Shown here: positions 35,191-45,273 of the stretch, piece by piece
Numbering within the stretch: the stretch's first letter is position 1
How the letters are laid out: every line of letters starts with the position of its first letter
DNA from: Buttiauxella agrestis ATCC 33320
Lineage (GTDB): Bacteria > Pseudomonadota > Gammaproteobacteria > Enterobacterales > Enterobacteriaceae
Direction of reading: 5' to 3'
Length of the DNA stretch: 64,000 nucleotides
NCBI RefSeq assembly: GCF_000735355.1
Contig: NZ_JMPI01000025.1
Span: forward strand, 25,460 to 89,459
Position numbers and translations under genes: made by a program
Notes under the pieces: model-generated
The model's database searches: none
Seen by the model: the letters and a program-made list of their open reading frames with translations, nothing else
What the model was told of the DNA's origin: nothing

Positions 35191-36135
35191 CTATGCTCCT
35201 TTGCAAAGCGCCGTGGCGGAACGTGTGACTCCTGCGGCATCAATTCCATGATGAGCACGCATCTCCTTGCGATCCGCCGCAATAGCATAGCTACCGTCTG
35301 CAATGCCGAGCCGCAACAACGGTATACCGCATCCGGCTTCCGCTAAGACTTCAGCGACCAGGCTGCCGACACCGCCATTCACGTTGTGCTCTTCAACGGT
35401 TATCACGTGGCGTGAATTTTTAAGCATGGTGAGAAGTTGTGCGGTATCGCAAGGGCGGATAGACGGAACGTTGATCACCGCCGCATTAATACCCAAATCT
35501 GCGAGTTGTGCCGCCGCCGTGACGATTTCATGCACTGTTGAGCCCATGGCGACTAATGCCACATCATCGCCTTCGCGCAGCTGATTAATGGCACCGGGTT
35601 TGAACTGATAATCTGCGTCGTGCAGTTCCGGCAATGCTTTGCCGTCAAGACGAATGTAGACCGGGCCAACGTGTTCCAGCGCGTAGTCAATAATCTGGCG
35701 GCATTCAATCGGGCACGATGGCGCATAGATTTCGATGTTGCCAAAACCGCGCAGCACGGCGATGTCGTCAATGCTGTGGTGGGTGCTGGCGAGCGGGCCA
35801 TAGCTGGCTCCGGCATTGAGGCCAAACAATTTTACGTTGCTGTTGTTGTAGCAAACGTCGACTTTGATCTGTTCGTTTGCGCGCGAAATCAAAAACGGTG
35901 CCGCGTTGCAGGTGACGGCGATTTTGCCGCCCATCGACAAGCCGACCGCCGTGCCCACCAGCGTCTGCTCTGCAATGCCGACATTCACCAGTCGGTCAGG
36001 AAACTGCTTCATAAAGGGTGAAATTTTTGCCGTAGAGGTTGAGTCTGCAACCACCGGTACCAGGTCTACGCCGCGCTCGACGGCGTCAATAAAGGCATTC
36101 ACCATTACGGTTGCCAGGTGTTCGCTATTACTCAT
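35191..36135 (-). CDS. Transketolase, C-terminal (pyrimidine-binding) subunit
   Basis: A 314-residue half-transketolase containing the TPP pyrimidine domain (FPDRLVNVGIAEQTLVGTAV, with the catalytic Glu of the IAEQ motif) and the C-terminal transketolase domain (VITVEEHNVNGGVGSLVAEV). It works only with the N-terminal subunit encoded upstream, which overlaps it by 8 bp. Split transketolases beside a FGGY kinase and an isomerase are used for apulose 4-phosphate in the D-apiose route (AptA/AptB), where they yield dihydroxyacetone phosphate and xylulose 5-phosphate. GGAGGA supports the start. Confidence 0.9.
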   Translation of the reverse strand: MSNSEHLATVMVNAFIDAVERGVDLVPVVADSTSTAKISPFMKQFPDRLVNVGIAEQTLVGTAVGLSMGGKIAVTCNAAPFLISRANEQIKVDVCYNNSNVKLFGLNAGASYGPLASTHHSIDDIAVLRGFGNIEIYAPSCPIECRQIIDYALEHVGPVYIRLDGKALPELHDADYQFKPGAINQLREGDDVALVAMGSTVHEIVTAAAQLADLGINAAVINVPSIRPCDTAQLLTMLKNSRHVITVEEHNVNGGVGSLVAEVLAEAGCGIPLLRLGIADGSYAIAADRKEMRAHHGIDAAGVTRSATALCKGA

Positions 36136-36958
36136 CTTTCAGTTCCTCCAGCGCCAGTTCGATTTCGTCACCTTTTGGTATCCGGTGGTGCCACTCCGCG
36201 CGTCCCTGAATAAAGGAGATGCCCGCGCCTTTGGTGGTGTTGGCAATGACAACGTGCGGTTTGCCGTGCGGCTGTAATCCTTCAATTGTGGCGACCACAT
36301 CAGCCATGTCGTTGCCACGGCACTCGGTCACTTCCATGCCGAACGCGCGCCATTTCTCATCCAGCGGGTCGGTATTGAGAATGTCTTTGGTCGAGCCCGC
36401 GAGTTGCAGATTGTTTTTGTCGTTAATGATGATCAGGTTATCGAGCTGGTAATGTGCCGCGACCAGCGCTGCTTCCCAGTTGCTGCCTTCCGCCAGCTCA
36501 CCATCGCCAGTCACCACAAAGACGCGGCGCTGGCTGTTGTTGCGTTTGGCCGCCAGCGCGATGCCAACGGCGACCGGCAGACCGTGGCCGAGCGCACCTG
36601 TATTCAGTTCAACACCCGGCGTTTTGTGTTTCACCGGGTGGCCGGGCAGGTGAGAGTCGGCATGCTGATAAGTCGGCAACCATTCCACGGGAATAAACCC
36701 AGCTTCAGCCAGCACACAGTAATAACCGCCTACCGCATGGCCTTTAGACTGAATGTAGATGTCACGTTCATCGCTGTTAATCAGCTGCGGCGAACAATTC
36801 AGTATTCGGAAGTACAGGGCGGTTAAGATTTCTACCTGTGATAAATCAGCCCCGGTATGGCCGCCAGCCGGGCTGTTGGCATTGAGCAGGACGATGCGGC
36901 GACGGACGGCGCGCGCTCTCTTTTCCAGATCCGTAACTGACAGTGCGAACGGATTCAT
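36128..36958 (-). CDS. Transketolase, N-terminal (diphosphate-binding) subunit
   Basis: A 276-residue half-transketolase. The TPP diphosphate motif is complete: GDGELAEGSNWEAAL at residues 151-165 and NDKN at 179-182. Substrate-channel sequences SPAGGHTGADLS and QSKGHAVGGYY are also present. GCAAGGGG before the ATG at 36958 favours this start; a Met 23 codons upstream is in the intergenic region. It forms one enzyme with the next gene, and the 8-bp overlap suggests equimolar production. Confidence 0.91.
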   Translation of the reverse strand: MNPFALSVTDLEKRARAVRRRIVLLNANSPAGGHTGADLSQVEILTALYFRILNCSPQLINSDERDIYIQSKGHAVGGYYCVLAEAGFIPVEWLPTYQHADSHLPGHPVKHKTPGVELNTGALGHGLPVAVGIALAAKRNNSQRRVFVVTGDGELAEGSNWEAALVAAHYQLDNLIIINDKNNLQLAGSTKDILNTDPLDEKWRAFGMEVTECRGNDMADVVATIEGLQPHGKPHVVIANTTKGAGISFIQGRAEWHHRIPKGDEIELALEELKDE

Positions 36959-37044
36959 AGTGTTACCCCTTGCATTAAAAATCATATATGAATAATTATT
37001 CCATGCGGGTAAAAAAATACCCGCCATTGAGGATCTGTGACGCG

Positions 37045-38145
37045 CTACACCTTCCCGCTACTTTCCATGATTGCTTTCTGGGCCACGACCGCCGCTTTTT
37101 GCTGCATGCGGTTTTGCATCTGGTCGATGATGACCGCCACAATAATCACGATGCCTTTGATGACCATTTGCCAAAACTCACTCACGCCCATCATCACCAG
37201 GCCGTCAGCCAGGAAGCCAATCACAAATGCGCCGACGAGGGTGCCTAGAATGGTGCCGCGCCCGCCTGCCAGCGACGTTCCGCCGAGCACCACAGCCGCA
37301 ATCGCGTTCATCTCAAATGCCGTGCCGTTTGCCGGGTGGCTGGCAACCAACTGCGCGGAAACGACAATCCCGGCAATGGCGGCGCAAAAACCGGACAGCG
37401 TGTAGACCCAAATTTTTACCTGGCGGACTTTGACGCCGGACAGTTCGGCGGCGCGTTCGTTATCACCAATCGCGTAAACATGGCGGCCAAAGGGCAGGCG
37501 GCGAGCCACATAAGCAATGGCGATGGCGAGCACAATCATCATCCAGATTGCCCACGGGATACCGAACAAATTGCCAGAGCCAATCAGGTCGAAACCGGTA
37601 TTGCCGAGCTGTGGATTGCCGGAAAGTCCGGGGAAGGTTTCACCGCCCGAGGTCAACATGGCGGCCCCACGCAGCACGTACATGGTGCCGAGTGTGCAGA
37701 TAAACGGTGCGACGTTATAGCGGGTGATAATCCAGCCGTTGCCCGCGCCAATCAGCCCGCCAATCAGTAATACCAGCGGTACAATCACCCACACGCTTGG
37801 GAAAATGGCGATACCAAACATCGGCAGCACAATGCCCTTGGTTATCAGCCAACCGGCAATCATGCCGCACAGCCCAAGTGTGGCGCCAATCGACAGGTCA
37901 ATGCCCGCCGTGATGATGACAAAGGTGATGCCGAGCGCCAGGAAGGCGTTGATAGCAATGTGTTTAATCATGATCACCATGCTGCCCATGGCGAGGAAAT
38001 CCGGCACCATGATGGCGAAGAAACCGACAATCAAAAACAGCGCAATAAAGGTGCGCAGTTTGAGCAGTAACAGCAGCAGATTTTCCCGCGAGCTGAACGG
38101 CGAGCCTGGTCTGGCGTTGAGCGCGACAGTATCATTCGTTTTCAT
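37045..38145 (-). CDS. Ribose-type ABC sugar transporter, permease (RbsC-like)
   Basis: A 366-residue inner-membrane protein with about ten hydrophobic segments. The RbsC/branched-chain permease family is clear from ITAGIDLSIGATLGLCGMIAG, the GNGWIITRYNVAPFICTLGTM stretch and VKIWVYTLSGFCAAIAGIV. It imports a pentose-like sugar together with the upstream ATPase and binding protein. The ATG at 38145 lies one base after the stop of the ATPase; AAGGG precedes it. Confidence 0.93.
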   Translation of the reverse strand: MKTNDTVALNARPGSPFSSRENLLLLLLKLRTFIALFLIVGFFAIMVPDFLAMGSMVIMIKHIAINAFLALGITFVIITAGIDLSIGATLGLCGMIAGWLITKGIVLPMFGIAIFPSVWVIVPLVLLIGGLIGAGNGWIITRYNVAPFICTLGTMYVLRGAAMLTSGGETFPGLSGNPQLGNTGFDLIGSGNLFGIPWAIWMMIVLAIAIAYVARRLPFGRHVYAIGDNERAAELSGVKVRQVKIWVYTLSGFCAAIAGIVVSAQLVASHPANGTAFEMNAIAAVVLGGTSLAGGRGTILGTLVGAFVIGFLADGLVMMGVSEFWQMVIKGIVIIVAVIIDQMQNRMQQKAAVVAQKAIMESSGKV

Positions 38146-38146
38146 A

Positions 38147-39664
38147 TCAGAACCCTTGTGCACTAGCGGAAACCAATGCCGACTCTTCGGCGTGTTCGCG
38201 GGGAATATCGGCGGTGACTTTGCCGCCGGACATCACCAGAATGCGGTCGGAAACCGCCATAATCTCTTTGAGATCGGAGGTGGAAAACACCACCGCAATC
38301 CCTTGTTCGGAAAGCTGAACCATCATGCGGAACACGTCGGCTTTCGCACCCACGTCGATCCCACGCGTTGGCTCATCGAGCAGCAGCAGTTTCGGGTTGG
38401 TCAGCAGCGAGCGGCCAATCACCACTTTTTGCTGGTTCCCGCCGCTCAGCGCCTGAATTTCCACATCCGGTGATGAGACTTTAATCGACAGATTGCCAAT
38501 GGTGCTGGCCACGACCGCCGTTTCATCAACCTGCGAAATTGCAAAACCACGCTGTAAACGCCGCCATAAACTGGCAATCGTCAGGTTGCTGGCGACCGAC
38601 GATATCGGGAAAATCCCGGTACGTTTGCGATCTTCTGGCACCAGACTCATGCCCATACGAATGCGTTCGGCGGTGGCAAGGCGCGGTGGCACCGGTTTGC
38701 TGTCGAGCCATAATTTGCCCAGATAGTTGCGTTGCGTACCCAACAGGCATTCAAACAACTCCGTGCGTCCGGCACCCATCAGCCCATAAATGCCGACGAT
38801 TTCACCTGCGCGTACTTGAAAACTGACGTCGTTCACCACCGTGTTTCCTGCCGAATTGACGCAGGTGATGTGTTCGGCTTCCAGAATCGCGGCACCAAAA
38901 TCACGCCCGGGTTTCAGGAAACTGGACACCGGCTCGCTGCCTAACATTTCTCGCACAATCCACGGCACGTCGATATCACACACCTGTGCTTCGGCCTGGA
39001 ATTTGCCGTCGCGCAAAATGGTTATCACGTCGCCAATCGCCATTAACTCTTCGAGGCGGTGGGAAATATAAATAATGGTGACGCCCTGGCGGGTGAGTTC
39101 GCGAATCACCCGGAACAGAATATCCACTTCGGTTTTGCTTAACGCCGAGGTCGGTTCATCAAGAATTAAGATGTCGGCGTCTTCGGCCAGCGCTTTGGCG
39201 ATTTCGACCAGTTGCTGTTGACCGACTTTCAGGTTTGCGACTATCTCTTTCGGGGAAATAGGCTGATCCAGGCGCTTGAGCAATTCCGCGCTGCGTGCCT
39301 GCTGCGTGGCTTCATCAATGGGCGATAAACCGTGTTGCAGTTCACGCCCGAGGAAAATGTTCTCGGCAACCGTCAGGTTTTCGAAAAGATTGAGTTCCTG
39401 GTGAACCATGCCGATGCCATGCGCGGCGGCCTGGCGGGTGCTATTAAACTGCACGACTTCACCATTCAGGCGCATTTCACCGAGGCTCGGCTGTTGAACG
39501 CCCGCCAGAATCTTCATCAGCGTCGATTTGCCTGCACCGTTCTCACCGATGATGACGTTCACTTTGCCGCGCCAGACGTTGTAATCAATGTTGTCCAGCG
39601 CCACGGTGCCGGGGAACAGCATCGAAATACCACGGGTGCGCAGAATGATAGGATCTTGCGACAT
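38147..39664 (-). CDS. Ribose-type ABC sugar transporter, ATPase with two ABC domains (RbsA-like)
   Basis: A 505-residue tandem ATPase. Domain 1 has Walker A GENGAGKST near residue 40, signature LKVGQQQLVEIAKALA and Walker B ILILDEPTSALS. Domain 2 has the degenerate Walker A GLMGAGRTE, signature LSGGNQQKVVIGRSL and LLLDEPTRGIDVGAK, as usual in RbsA-type proteins. Its ATG overlaps the stop of the DUF2291 gene by one base. Energises the RbsC-like permease. Confidence 0.95.
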   Translation of the reverse strand: MSQDPIILRTRGISMLFPGTVALDNIDYNVWRGKVNVIIGENGAGKSTLMKILAGVQQPSLGEMRLNGEVVQFNSTRQAAAHGIGMVHQELNLFENLTVAENIFLGRELQHGLSPIDEATQQARSAELLKRLDQPISPKEIVANLKVGQQQLVEIAKALAEDADILILDEPTSALSKTEVDILFRVIRELTRQGVTIIYISHRLEELMAIGDVITILRDGKFQAEAQVCDIDVPWIVREMLGSEPVSSFLKPGRDFGAAILEAEHITCVNSAGNTVVNDVSFQVRAGEIVGIYGLMGAGRTELFECLLGTQRNYLGKLWLDSKPVPPRLATAERIRMGMSLVPEDRKRTGIFPISSVASNLTIASLWRRLQRGFAISQVDETAVVASTIGNLSIKVSSPDVEIQALSGGNQQKVVIGRSLLTNPKLLLLDEPTRGIDVGAKADVFRMMVQLSEQGIAVVFSTSDLKEIMAVSDRILVMSGGKVTADIPREHAEESALVSASAQGF

Positions 39665-40266
39665 TATGGTTGCCCCCGTTCCAGTGAAATTGCCGCCGCG
39701 TCACTTAATGCACCGTTACGCATCGTTACGGCCATTACCACGGTGACCGGTTGCTGCTGCCAGCTTTCATCGACTTTCGGCAGGTGTTTTGCTGCTTCGC
39801 GGTTATAGGCTTTCGAAAGCTGCGCGAACTGCACCTGATTAGTGAAATCTTCGAACTTGTAGCCGGTCGCATCACGGATGGCGTTGCCGCGAATCATCGG
39901 CCCAATTTGCACCTGCAGCGGTTGGTCATTGACGGTCACGGTCAACGTGCGTTCGCGTTCGTTATCCAGAGAAACGCTATCGACTTTGCCTTGTACTTTG
40001 ACGAATACGCTTTCGTTGTTGGCGTTGGCGGCGCGGGTTGTCAGGGTAGTACTATCCAGCGCATGGCTCTGCGCGGGCGTCAGTACTTTGCTGTTCCAGG
40101 TTTGTTGCGCTATCTGCGCGGGTGTCTGGTTTGCGAAACTCGCTTTCGCATTCGGATCTGGCGGAATAATCGGTTGCCCGTTTTCATCCAGATCCACCAC
40201 CCGGCAGGCAGTGAGCAACAGGGCACTGCAACATAACCAGCCAATACCCCATTGTTTGAGCGACAT
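39664..40266 (-). CDS. DUF2291 lipoprotein of the sugar ABC operon
   Basis: A 200-residue lipoprotein: signal WGIGWLCCSALLLTACRVVD with lipobox LTAC (lipidated Cys near 21). The mature DUF2291 domain includes ARNANNES-like sequence (RAANANNESVFVKVQGKVDSV) and IGPMIRGNAIRDATGY. DUF2291 genes are habitually found inside ribose-type sugar ABC operons, and here it sits between the binding-protein and ATPase genes, so an accessory role in uptake is likely though unproven. AGGAGG precedes the ATG. Confidence 0.88.
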   Translation of the reverse strand: MSLKQWGIGWLCCSALLLTACRVVDLDENGQPIIPPDPNAKASFANQTPAQIAQQTWNSKVLTPAQSHALDSTTLTTRAANANNESVFVKVQGKVDSVSLDNERERTLTVTVNDQPLQVQIGPMIRGNAIRDATGYKFEDFTNQVQFAQLSKAYNREAAKHLPKVDESWQQQPVTVVMAVTMRNGALSDAAAISLERGQP

Positions 40267-40279
40267 ACAGCCTCCTGGA

Positions 40280-41257
<978 letters not shown>

Positions 41258-41432
41258 TTATTATTCAATGTAACGATATGCCCCGCTTATGGTTCTGTCC
41301 ATGTGGAATTGATCAAAATGATAAAAAGGCGAATGTGATCACAAATTGTACGAATTAACGGCAAAAGGAATGCTGTCTTGTTATTTATGCAGCCTTGAAT
41401 AAAAATATCAGGTAGAGAATCAGGAGGCGCAC

Positions 41433-42377
41433 ATGTCAAAGCAGGATGAACAACGTTTGTTGGTCAAGATTGCGACGCTCTACTTTGTAGAAGGGATGAA
41501 GCAGTCAGAAATCGCCGGGTTATTGCACCTGTCGCAATCATTTGTCTCACGCGCCATCACACGCTGCCAGAAAGAGGGCGTGGTAAAAATCAGTGTTATC
41601 CAGCCCGCTAATATTTTTCTCTCGCTCGAACAGGCGCTGGAGAAAAAGTACGGTATTCGCCAGGCGATTGTGGTGGATGTCGACGAATCAGCCCCTGCCT
41701 CGCAAATCAAACACGCGATAGGCAGCGCGGCGGCGCACTATGTTGAAACGCGTTTACGGCCAAACGATCTGGTGGGGATTTCATCCTGGAGTTCCACCAT
41801 TCGAGCAATGGTGGACGAGCTGCACCCGCAGAGCATTAAAGCACGCGGTGTGATTCAACTGCTCGGTGGTGTGGGGCCAAACGGCAATGTACAGGCGACG
41901 ATTTTGACGCAAAACCTGGCGGCACAACTCGACTGCCCAGCCTGGTTGCTACCGTCGCAAAGTATTGAGCATTCCGTAGAAGAACGAGCAAAACTGGTCG
42001 CCAGCGACGATGTGGCCGAAGTCGTGAAAAAGTTTGCTGAAGTCGATGTGGCTATTCTCGGTATCGGTGAGCTTGAACCGTCCCAATTGCTGAAAAATTC
42101 GGGCAACTATTATGGCGAAGCGATGCTGAAAACGCTGGCCGAGCGCGGTGCGGTGGGGGATATCTGCCTGCACTATTTCAATGCGCAGGGCGAGCCGGTT
42201 TTGAGCAAAGAAGAAGATCCGGTTATCGGCATGGAGCTCAGCCAGGTTCGTGACTGCCCGCATGTGGTGGCACTTGCGGGCGGAAATGACAAAGCCAATG
42301 CCATTCGTGGAGCGCTGCACGGCGGTTATATTGACGTGCTGATAACTGACTATCCGACAGCCCGGCAACTGCTCTAA
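41433..42377 (+). CDS. SorC-family sugar-responsive regulator (LsrR/DeoR-like)
   Basis: A 314-residue regulator. The N-terminal HTH is ATLYFVEGMKQSEIAGLLHL followed by SQSFVSRAITRCQKEGVVKI; the rest is a phosphosugar-binding SorC domain (DLVGISSWSSTIRAMVDELH; VIQLLGGVGPNGNVQATIL; CPHVVALAGGNDKANAIRGAL). It is divergent from the sugar operon starting at 41221 and is the obvious regulator, probably responding to the phosphorylated sugar. CAGGAGG precedes the ATG; a terminator follows. Confidence 0.93.
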   Translation: MSKQDEQRLLVKIATLYFVEGMKQSEIAGLLHLSQSFVSRAITRCQKEGVVKISVIQPANIFLSLEQALEKKYGIRQAIVVDVDESAPASQIKHAIGSAAAHYVETRLRPNDLVGISSWSSTIRAMVDELHPQSIKARGVIQLLGGVGPNGNVQATILTQNLAAQLDCPAWLLPSQSIEHSVEERAKLVASDDVAEVVKKFAEVDVAILGIGELEPSQLLKNSGNYYGEAMLKTLAERGAVGDICLHYFNAQGEPVLSKEEDPVIGMELSQVRDCPHVVALAGGNDKANAIRGALHGGYIDVLITDYPTARQLL

Positions 42378-42386
42378 TTCTCCCAT

Positions 42387-42427
42387 AATGACCGTTTTCT
42401 GATGAAGATGCTGAAAACGGTCATTCC
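42387..42427 (+). terminator. Terminator after the SorC-family gene
   Basis: AATGACCGTTTTC (42387-42399) pairs perfectly with GAAAACGGTCATT (42413-42425) around a 13-nt loop. A further copy of ATGACCGTTTT lies at 42493-42503. Confidence 0.7.
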
Positions 42428-42472
42428 TATGTTTCTAATCTGTAGCTAATTTGCTGCTTTTCTGTTGTTTTT

Positions 42473-42488
42473 ATTGAGTCCCATCACA
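42473..42488 (+). promoter_or_regulatory. Possible CRP site upstream of aldA
   Basis: ATTGA-N6-TCACA matches the CRP consensus TGTGA-N6-TCACA at 8 of 10 positions. E. coli aldA is known to be under catabolite control, which agrees with the position about 100 bp upstream of the start. Confidence 0.4.
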
Positions 42489-42588
42489 CTTCATGACCGT
42501 TTTGCCCGAATAGCTGTTGTCGAACTCTAAAGTATTCACAAATGCTTTACATAGACGAAACAAAATAGCGAGCGCAAAGGAGCCGGTC

Positions 42589-44028
42589 ATGACAGCACCT
42601 GTACAACACCCGATGTATATTGATGGTCAATTTGTTCAATGGCAGGGCGAGAAGTGGATTGATGTGATTAATCCGGCCACTGAAGCGCTGATTTCGCGCA
42701 TTCCTGACGGCACCGCGCAGCAGGCGCGTGATGCGATTGATGCCGCTGCAAAAGCCCAGGCAGGATGGGAAGCGTTACCCGCCATCGAGCGCGCTGGCTG
42801 GTTGCGTAAAATTTCTGCTGGTATTCGTGAGCGTGCAAAAGCCATCAGCGCATTGATTGTTGCCGAAGGCGGTAAAACGCAGCAGCTGGCCGAGGTCGAA
42901 GTGGCGTTCACCGCCGATTATCTTGATTACATGTCCGAATGGGCGCGTCGTTACGAAGGTGAAATTCTGCAAAGTGACCGCCCGGGTGAAAACATTCTGG
43001 TGTTCAAACGTGCGCTGGGCGTGACGACCGGGATTTTACCGTGGAACTTCCCGTTCTTCCTGATTGCCCGCAAACTGGCACCTGCGCTGATTACCGGCAA
43101 TACCATTGTCATCAAACCCAGCGAATTTACGCCGAATAACGCCATCGCCTTTGCGGAAATTGTCCATGATATCGGGCTGCCAAAAGGGGTATTTAACCTT
43201 GTCTTGGGGCGCGGTGAAACGGTCGGCCAGGAATTGGCAGGCAACCCGAAAGTGGCGATGGTCAGCATGACGGGCAGCGTCGGCGCGGGCGAGAAAATCA
43301 TGGCGGCGGCGGCCAAAAACATCACCAAAGTGTGCCTGGAACTGGGCGGTAAAGCGCCAGCGATTGTGATGGATGATGCGGATCTGGATATCGCCGTGAA
43401 AGCGATTGTTGACTCGCGCATGATTAACACCGGGCAAGTGTGCAACTGCGCGGAACGTGTGTATGTGCAAAAAGGCATTTACGACGAATTTATTACTCGC
43501 CTGAGCGAAGCCTTCAAACAGGTGAGTTTTGGCGACACTGGCGAGCGTGACGATGTGTCGATGGGGCCGTTGATTAACGCCGCCGCACTGGAGCGCGTGG
43601 AGCAGAAAGTCGCTCATGCGGTTAGCGAAGGTGCCCGTGTGGTGCTGGGCGGCAAAGCGCCGGAAGGAAAAGGGTATTTCTACCCGCCAACGCTGCTGGT
43701 GGATGTGCGTCAGGAAATGGCGATTATGCACGACGAAACCTTCGGCCCGGTGCTGCCTGTCACGACGTTTGAAACGCTGGAGCAAGCCCTGGAAATGGCG
43801 AACGACAGCGACTACGGCCTGACATCGTCGGTCTATACCCGCGATTTAAACACCGCCATGAAAGCGATAAAAGGGCTGAAGTTCGGCGAAACCTACATCA
43901 ACCGTGAAAACTTTGAAGCGATGCAGGGCTTCCATGCGGGCTGGCGTAAATCGGGTATTGGTGGAGCGGATGGCCGCCACGGCCTGAACGAATATCTGCA
44001 AACGCAGATGGTCTATTTGCAGGTGTAA
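42589..44028 (+). CDS. aldA: Lactaldehyde/glycolaldehyde dehydrogenase AldA
   Basis: A 479-residue NAD-dependent aldehyde dehydrogenase, the same length as E. coli AldA and nearly identical in its core (RRYEGEILQSDRPGENIL; TGILPWNFPFFLIARK; YINRENFEAMQGFHAGWRKS). The general-base Glu lies in CLELGGKAPAI and the nucleophile Cys in NTGQVCNCAER. AldA oxidises L-lactaldehyde from fucose and rhamnose, and glycolaldehyde, to lactate and glycolate. AAAGGAG at 42576-42582 sets the ATG at 42589. It is transcribed away from the SorC gene and has its own control region. Confidence 0.96.
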   Translation: MTAPVQHPMYIDGQFVQWQGEKWIDVINPATEALISRIPDGTAQQARDAIDAAAKAQAGWEALPAIERAGWLRKISAGIRERAKAISALIVAEGGKTQQLAEVEVAFTADYLDYMSEWARRYEGEILQSDRPGENILVFKRALGVTTGILPWNFPFFLIARKLAPALITGNTIVIKPSEFTPNNAIAFAEIVHDIGLPKGVFNLVLGRGETVGQELAGNPKVAMVSMTGSVGAGEKIMAAAAKNITKVCLELGGKAPAIVMDDADLDIAVKAIVDSRMINTGQVCNCAERVYVQKGIYDEFITRLSEAFKQVSFGDTGERDDVSMGPLINAAALERVEQKVAHAVSEGARVVLGGKAPEGKGYFYPPTLLVDVRQEMAIMHDETFGPVLPVTTFETLEQALEMANDSDYGLTSSVYTRDLNTAMKAIKGLKFGETYINRENFEAMQGFHAGWRKSGIGGADGRHGLNEYLQTQMVYLQV

Positions 44029-44051
44029 TGATTTACTTTCTCATCTATAAA

Positions 44052-44066
44052 TGATAATAGTTATCA
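44052..44066. promoter_or_regulatory. Fur box upstream of yncE
   Basis: TGATAAT-A-GTTATCA is a 7-1-7 inverted repeat with one mismatch to the enteric Fur consensus (TGATAATNATTATCA). It lies 71 bp before the yncE start. YncE of E. coli is iron-repressed, which supports the assignment. Confidence 0.85.
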
Positions 44067-44080
44067 ATAGTATTTTTCAC

Positions 44081-44107
44081 CCTTAGCTAACGCTATGTTA
44101 GCTAAGG
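44081..44107 (+). promoter_or_regulatory. Perfect 11-bp hairpin in the yncE leader
   Basis: CCTTAGCTAAC, loop GCTAT, GTTAGCTAAGG forms a perfect stem between the Fur box and the start of yncE. A T-run is absent (GTTTATCC follows), so it may be a weak aldA terminator, a leader structure or a dyad binding site. Confidence 0.5.
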
Positions 44108-44136
44108 GTTTATCCACGCTATTGATAAGGACATTT

Positions 44137-45198
44137 ATGCCAGTTTTACCCCAAACCCGTCTGCGCGTTTTGCCTGCGCTCATGCTTTCCAGCCTGCTGT
44201 TTTCCACATCTTTATTTGCCGACACCTCATTCACGGTTGAAAGAAAACCCGTTGGCAAAGGCGCGTATGAAATGGCCTATAGCGCAGACCAATCTGCCCT
44301 GTATGTTGCCACTTCCCAAAGCCGCAAAACGGACAAAGGTGGGGTGGTTTATCGCCTTGATCCCGCGACTCTTGAAGTGACTCAGGCGATTCATAACAAC
44401 CTGAAACCGTTCGGTGTGGCGCTCAACAAAACAACAGGCACGCTGTTCCTCGGCAACACCACCAGCAGCGCGGTGACGGCGATTAACAGCAAAACGGGAG
44501 ATGTGATTAAGACGCTGGTGGTGGATGAAACCAAACGCACCGAAACCACGCGTCCGCTGATGCCGCGCCAGTTGGTGGTGGATGAAGCGACCAACACGCT
44601 ATACATGGGCGGGTTGGGCGAATCCAGCGTGCTGTGGGTGATTGACGGCGGCACGTTAACGTTGCGCGATACAATTAAAGGTCTCGGCAAAATGGCGACG
44701 GGACTGGCGATTGATGCGAAAGCATCACGCATTTACATGACCAACGCCGACAACGAATTTATTGTGATCGATAGCAAAACCGACAAAGTTGTCTCGCGCA
44801 CAAAACTGGACACCGAAGGCGAGCATTTCTATCTGAATATTGCGCTGGATGCCGCAAATAACCGCGCGTTCGTCAGCGATTCCAAAACACCGCAGTTGCT
44901 GGTAGTGGATACCAAAACCAGCAAAGTGCTGAACAAAGTGGATGTGCCGCTGGGTCTGGATGTGCTGTTTAACCCGGTGCGTAATGAGATTTACGTGACA
45001 CACCGCAAAGCCGGTAAAGTCAGCGTGATTGATGCGAAGAGTTACAAAGTGCTGGAAACCATCGACACGCCAGCGCTGCCAAATAGCCTCGCGTTGTCTC
45101 CGGATGGGCAGCAGCTGTATGTCAGTGTGAAACAAGCGGGCAGCCGCGAAAAAGAGCCAACCAGCCCGGACGATATCGTGCGCATTAGCTTTAAGTAA
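44137..45198 (+). CDS. yncE: Periplasmic beta-propeller protein YncE
   Basis: A 353-residue exported protein, the same length as E. coli YncE. A long signal region ends near SLLFSTSLFA before DTSF. The propeller repeats include KGAYEMAYSADQSALYVATS, GGVVYRLDPATLEVTQAIHN and HRKAGKVSVIDAKSYKVLET. YncE is a Sec-exported, iron-regulated seven-bladed propeller with reported DNA binding; its function is open. AAGGA before the ATG at 44137 favours it over a Met 14 codons upstream. A Fur box lies upstream, but the partner TonB receptor gene yncD is not adjacent. Confidence 0.93.
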   Translation: MPVLPQTRLRVLPALMLSSLLFSTSLFADTSFTVERKPVGKGAYEMAYSADQSALYVATSQSRKTDKGGVVYRLDPATLEVTQAIHNNLKPFGVALNKTTGTLFLGNTTSSAVTAINSKTGDVIKTLVVDETKRTETTRPLMPRQLVVDEATNTLYMGGLGESSVLWVIDGGTLTLRDTIKGLGKMATGLAIDAKASRIYMTNADNEFIVIDSKTDKVVSRTKLDTEGEHFYLNIALDAANNRAFVSDSKTPQLLVVDTKTSKVLNKVDVPLGLDVLFNPVRNEIYVTHRKAGKVSVIDAKSYKVLETIDTPALPNSLALSPDGQQLYVSVKQAGSREKEPTSPDDIVRISFK

Positions 45199-45220
45199 GA
45201 TTTAAAAATAGTTCAGAAGG

Positions 45221-45252
45221 TATCGGGTGGCGCGACGCTTACCCGATCTTCA
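45221..45252. repeat. Single REP unit
   Basis: TATCGGGTGGCGCGACGCTT followed by ACCCGATCTT is a REP hairpin between the convergent yncE and esterase genes. Confidence 0.8.
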
Positions 45253-45273
45253 AAACTCCCGAAGCCGCAGCTG

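Noticed and set aside
35189..35206. A longer start for the FGGY kinase
   Set aside because: The TTG start would overlap the transketolase stop and lacks a ribosome site; the ATG at 35188 has AAGGAG at good spacing.
41334..41343. TGTGATCACA palindrome as a CRP site
   Set aside because: CRP needs TGTGA and TCACA separated by six bases. Here the two halves abut, so only a half-site fit is possible.
43036..43785. A 249-codon open frame on the minus strand inside aldA
   Set aside because: aldA is unmistakable on the plus strand; the opposite frame is a shadow.
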